Positions 4,919 to 6,501 of a stretch of 6,501 bases of DNA are shown piece after piece. The notes under the pieces are model-generated. The model made no database searches and was not told the DNA's origin. It saw only the letters and a program-made list of their open reading frames with translations. Origin of the DNA: Alphaproteobacteria bacterium (GTDB lineage Bacteria > Pseudomonadota > Alphaproteobacteria > UBA6615). A program made the translations under genes and the position numbers. Where the stretch lies: assembly GCA_013003285.1 (NCBI GenBank), contig JABDJY010000376.1:1-6501 (forward strand), read 5' to 3'. The first letter of the stretch is position 1. Each line of letters opens with the position of its first letter.

Positions 4919-6048
4919 TTCGCCACCGGCTCGAGCCGGATCAGCGCGCCGGCATCCTCGTCGGTGAGGATGTACAGAAAACCGTCGGGTCCCTGGCGCA
5001 CGTCGCGCACCCGGCCGAAGGCGCCTTCCAAGAGCCGCTCCTGGCTGATCACGCGCTCGCCATCGAGTTCAAGGCGCACCAGATGGCGGAACTTGAGCGA
5101 ACCGACAAAAAGATTACCGCGCCAGGCGGGGAACTTGTCGCCGGTATAAAACGCCATGCCCGAGGGTGCGATCGACGGCGTCCAATGGAGCAGCGGCTGC
5201 TCCAACCCGTCCTTTTCCGATCCTTCGCCAATGGAAAAGCCGGCATAGCTGCGCCCATAGGTGATCACCGGCCAGCCATAATTGAGGCCCGCCCGCACGA
5301 GGTTGATCTCGTCGCCGCCTTGGGGCCCGTGTTCATGCAGCCAGACATCGCCGGTCTCGGGGTGGCGCGCCATACCCTGGGGATTGCGATGACCGTAGGA
5401 ATAGGTCTCCGGCAGCGCCCCGGCGGTGGTTAGAAACGGGTTGTCGGCCGGCACCGAACCGTCATCGTTGAGACGCACGGTGGTGCCATTATGGCTGTCG
5501 AGTTCTTGCGCCTTATCGGGATCGCCGCGCTCGCCCACCGTGACATAGAGCTTGCCATCGCCGCCGAAGGCGATGCGCGAGCCGAAATGCACCCCGCCGC
5601 CGGCAAGATTATTGGCCTTGAATATCGTTTCCAGATCGGTGAGACGGTTGCCGTCGAGACGCGCCCGCACCACCGCGGTATGGCCGCCTCGCAGGCTCTT
5701 CGCCGCGAACGAGAGATAGATCCAACCACTATTGGCGTAGTCCGGGTGCGGCACCACATCGAGCAGGCCGCCCTGGCCCCTGGCGAACACGTCTGGCACA
5801 CCGGTAACCGCCTTTCCCTGCAGACGGTCATTCGCAATCACCCGCAGACGGCCGGGCCGCTCGGTCACCAGCATGCGCCCATCGGGCAGAAACGCCAGCG
5901 ACCAGGGATGTTCGAGACTGTCGGTGACCACCACCGTTCGAAACGACTGCTTCTGGGAGGTAACGGTCTGGGCGTCTACCGGCGCGGACGACCCGACGGC
6001 GACGAGGAGTGTTAGGGCAAACGGGATGAGCAAGCTGCGAAAAATCAT
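4915..6048 (-). CDS. Secreted PQQ-dependent aldose-sugar dehydrogenase (GSDH/YliI family)
   Basis: A 377-residue precursor of the soluble glucose/aldose-sugar dehydrogenase family, a six-bladed beta-propeller that oxidises sugar aldehydes to lactones with calcium-bound PQQ. It opens with a signal peptide (MIFRSLL, hydrophobic core to about 18, likely cleavage after VDA at 24-26), so it should be periplasmic. Family motifs: HPWSLAFLPDGRMLVTERPG (47-66), GQGGLLDVVPHPDY (91-104), GGVHFGSRIAF (151-161) in which His154 is the likely catalytic base, YGHRNPQG (218-225), HEHGPQGGDEIN (238-249) and YGWP (257-260). Length is normal. The ATG at 6048 is chosen because the signal peptide begins there, although its ribosome binding site is poor (GGAG 13 nt away, AGGA only 2 nt away); a GTG at 6099 would add 17 residues. 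PQQ use in this host is not shown: no PQQ biosynthesis genes are in view. It is convergent with the HPF fusion and overlaps it by 4 nt. Confidence 0.93.
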   Translation of the reverse strand: MIFRSLLIPFALTLLVAVGSSAPVDAQTVTSQKQSFRTVVVTDSLEHPWSLAFLPDGRMLVTERPGRLRVIANDRLQGKAVTGVPDVFARGQGGLLDVVPHPDYANSGWIYLSFAAKSLRGGHTAVVRARLDGNRLTDLETIFKANNLAGGGVHFGSRIAFGGDGKLYVTVGERGDPDKAQELDSHNGTTVRLNDDGSVPADNPFLTTAGALPETYSYGHRNPQGMARHPETGDVWLHEHGPQGGDEINLVRAGLNYGWPVITYGRSYAGFSIGEGSEKDGLEQPLLHWTPSIAPSGMAFYTGDKFPAWRGNLFVGSLKFRHLVRLELDGERVISQERLLEGAFGRVRDVRQGPDGFLYILTDEDAGALIRLEPVAN

Positions 6049-6217
6049 GGTCCTAGAATAACTCCGATGGGGCACGGGCAGAAAGACCGTACCGGTCACT
6101 TTTTGTTGGCTCGCCCGCCGCCGCGAATTTCGCCGGCGCTCCCTTGACCATGGCCGATGTCTAGGCCCAGGTTACAACCTGCGAAATCCACAGAAAAAAC
6201 CGCCCCAGGAAGTACTA
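6049..6217. other. Divergent intergenic region between the dehydrogenase and the substrate-binding protein gene
   Basis: 169 bases that should hold promoters for both flanking genes. TTGACC (6144-6149) lacks a -10 box at normal spacing, and no clear sigma-70 pair was found on either strand. Short inverted repeats are present: GACCG-TAC-CGGTC (6085-6097) and AGGTT-AC-AACCT (6169-6180). Either could be an operator, but such short repeats also occur by chance. Confidence 0.35.
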
Positions 6218-6501
6218 ATGCCCGACGTTACCACCATCCGCGTCATCGAATTTCCCAGCACCGGCTTGCTGCCCCACTATGTGGCCATCGAAAGCGGCTT
6301 TTTTGAGGCCGAAGGGCTCGACGTAGAGATCACCGCAACGCCCAATTCGGTGTTTCAGATTACCAATTTGATCGATGGCAATTTCGAAATCGCCGGCACC
6401 GCCATCGACAATGTGGTGGCCTACCAGGAGGGCCAGGGTGTGGCTGAGCTGTCGCGCGACCCCGACCTGTTCGCCTTCATGGGTGCCGGCCAGGTTAATC
6501 T
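6218..6501 (+). CDS. ABC-transporter substrate-binding-like protein, NMT1/THI5/SsuA type (3' truncated)
   Basis: The first 94 residues of a periplasmic-binding-protein fold related to the nitrate/sulfonate/taurine and thiamine-precursor binding proteins. The first lobe is recognisable: strand TTIRVIEFPSTGLLPHYVAI, then ESGFFEAEGLDVEIT (25-39) as the conserved segment, then VFQITNLIDGNFEIAGTAIDNVVAYQEGQG (45-74), where the family usually has a variant of a gxADxg..g.. pattern. The start ATG has AGGA (6207-6210) at 7-nt spacing, and no ATG, GTG or TTG occurs in frame in the 75 bases upstream. The protein starts MPDVTTIRV with no signal peptide, Tat motif or lipobox, which is unusual for a solute-binding protein. 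It may act in the cytoplasm as an enzyme-like or sensory member, or be exported by another route. The ligand cannot be told, and any permease or ATPase would lie beyond the window. Confidence 0.85.
   Translation, partial: MPDVTTIRVIEFPSTGLLPHYVAIESGFFEAEGLDVEITATPNSVFQITNLIDGNFEIAGTAIDNVVAYQEGQGVAELSRDPDLFAFMGAGQVN

Noticed and set aside
6144..6178. TTGACC followed by TTACAA as a promoter for the substrate-binding protein gene
   Set aside because: The spacing is about 22 bp, too long for sigma-70 without a MerR-type regulator, and no dyad fills the spacer.

Overview
The window is GC-rich, gene-dense bacterial chromosome, most likely from an alphaproteobacterium. That placement is an inference from base composition, gene content and protein style; there is no rRNA or other phylogenetic marker. 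Seven protein genes are visible, two of them cut by the window edges. I see no tRNA, rRNA, CRISPR array, insertion sequence or phage gene, and no gene-free stretch reaches 300 bases.

Left part (1-3034, all minus strand): a copper-response block. In transcription order it has a DM13-domain membrane-anchored protein (3034-2417), a CueR-type promoter with a perfect operator palindrome (2406-2376), the CueR regulator (2319-1927), a small periplasmic c-type cytochrome (1927-1478), and a Cu(I)/Ag(I)-exporting P1B-type ATPase (1461 to beyond base 1). The regulator and cytochrome share one base (TAATG) and the ATPase follows after 16 nt, so these three look like one autoregulated copper-induced operon. 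The cytochrome between sensor and exporter, with a DM13 (putative redox domain) protein just upstream, suggests that periplasmic electron transfer is part of this copper response. That is the most interesting feature of the window.

Middle part (3155-4918): a luciferase-like flavin-dependent monooxygenase on the minus strand and, divergent from it, a fusion of a ribosome-hibernation (HPF/RaiA) domain to a cold-shock RNA-binding domain. Candidate promoters for both lie in the 141-bp gap between them.

Right part (4915-6501): a secreted PQQ-dependent soluble aldose-sugar dehydrogenase of the YliI/GSDH family on the minus strand. Its stop codon overlaps the stop of the HPF fusion gene tail to tail. 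Divergent from it is the start of an ABC-transporter substrate-binding-like protein (NMT1/THI5/SsuA type), which has no signal peptide and is truncated by the window edge. These genes show no clear functional link to the copper block.
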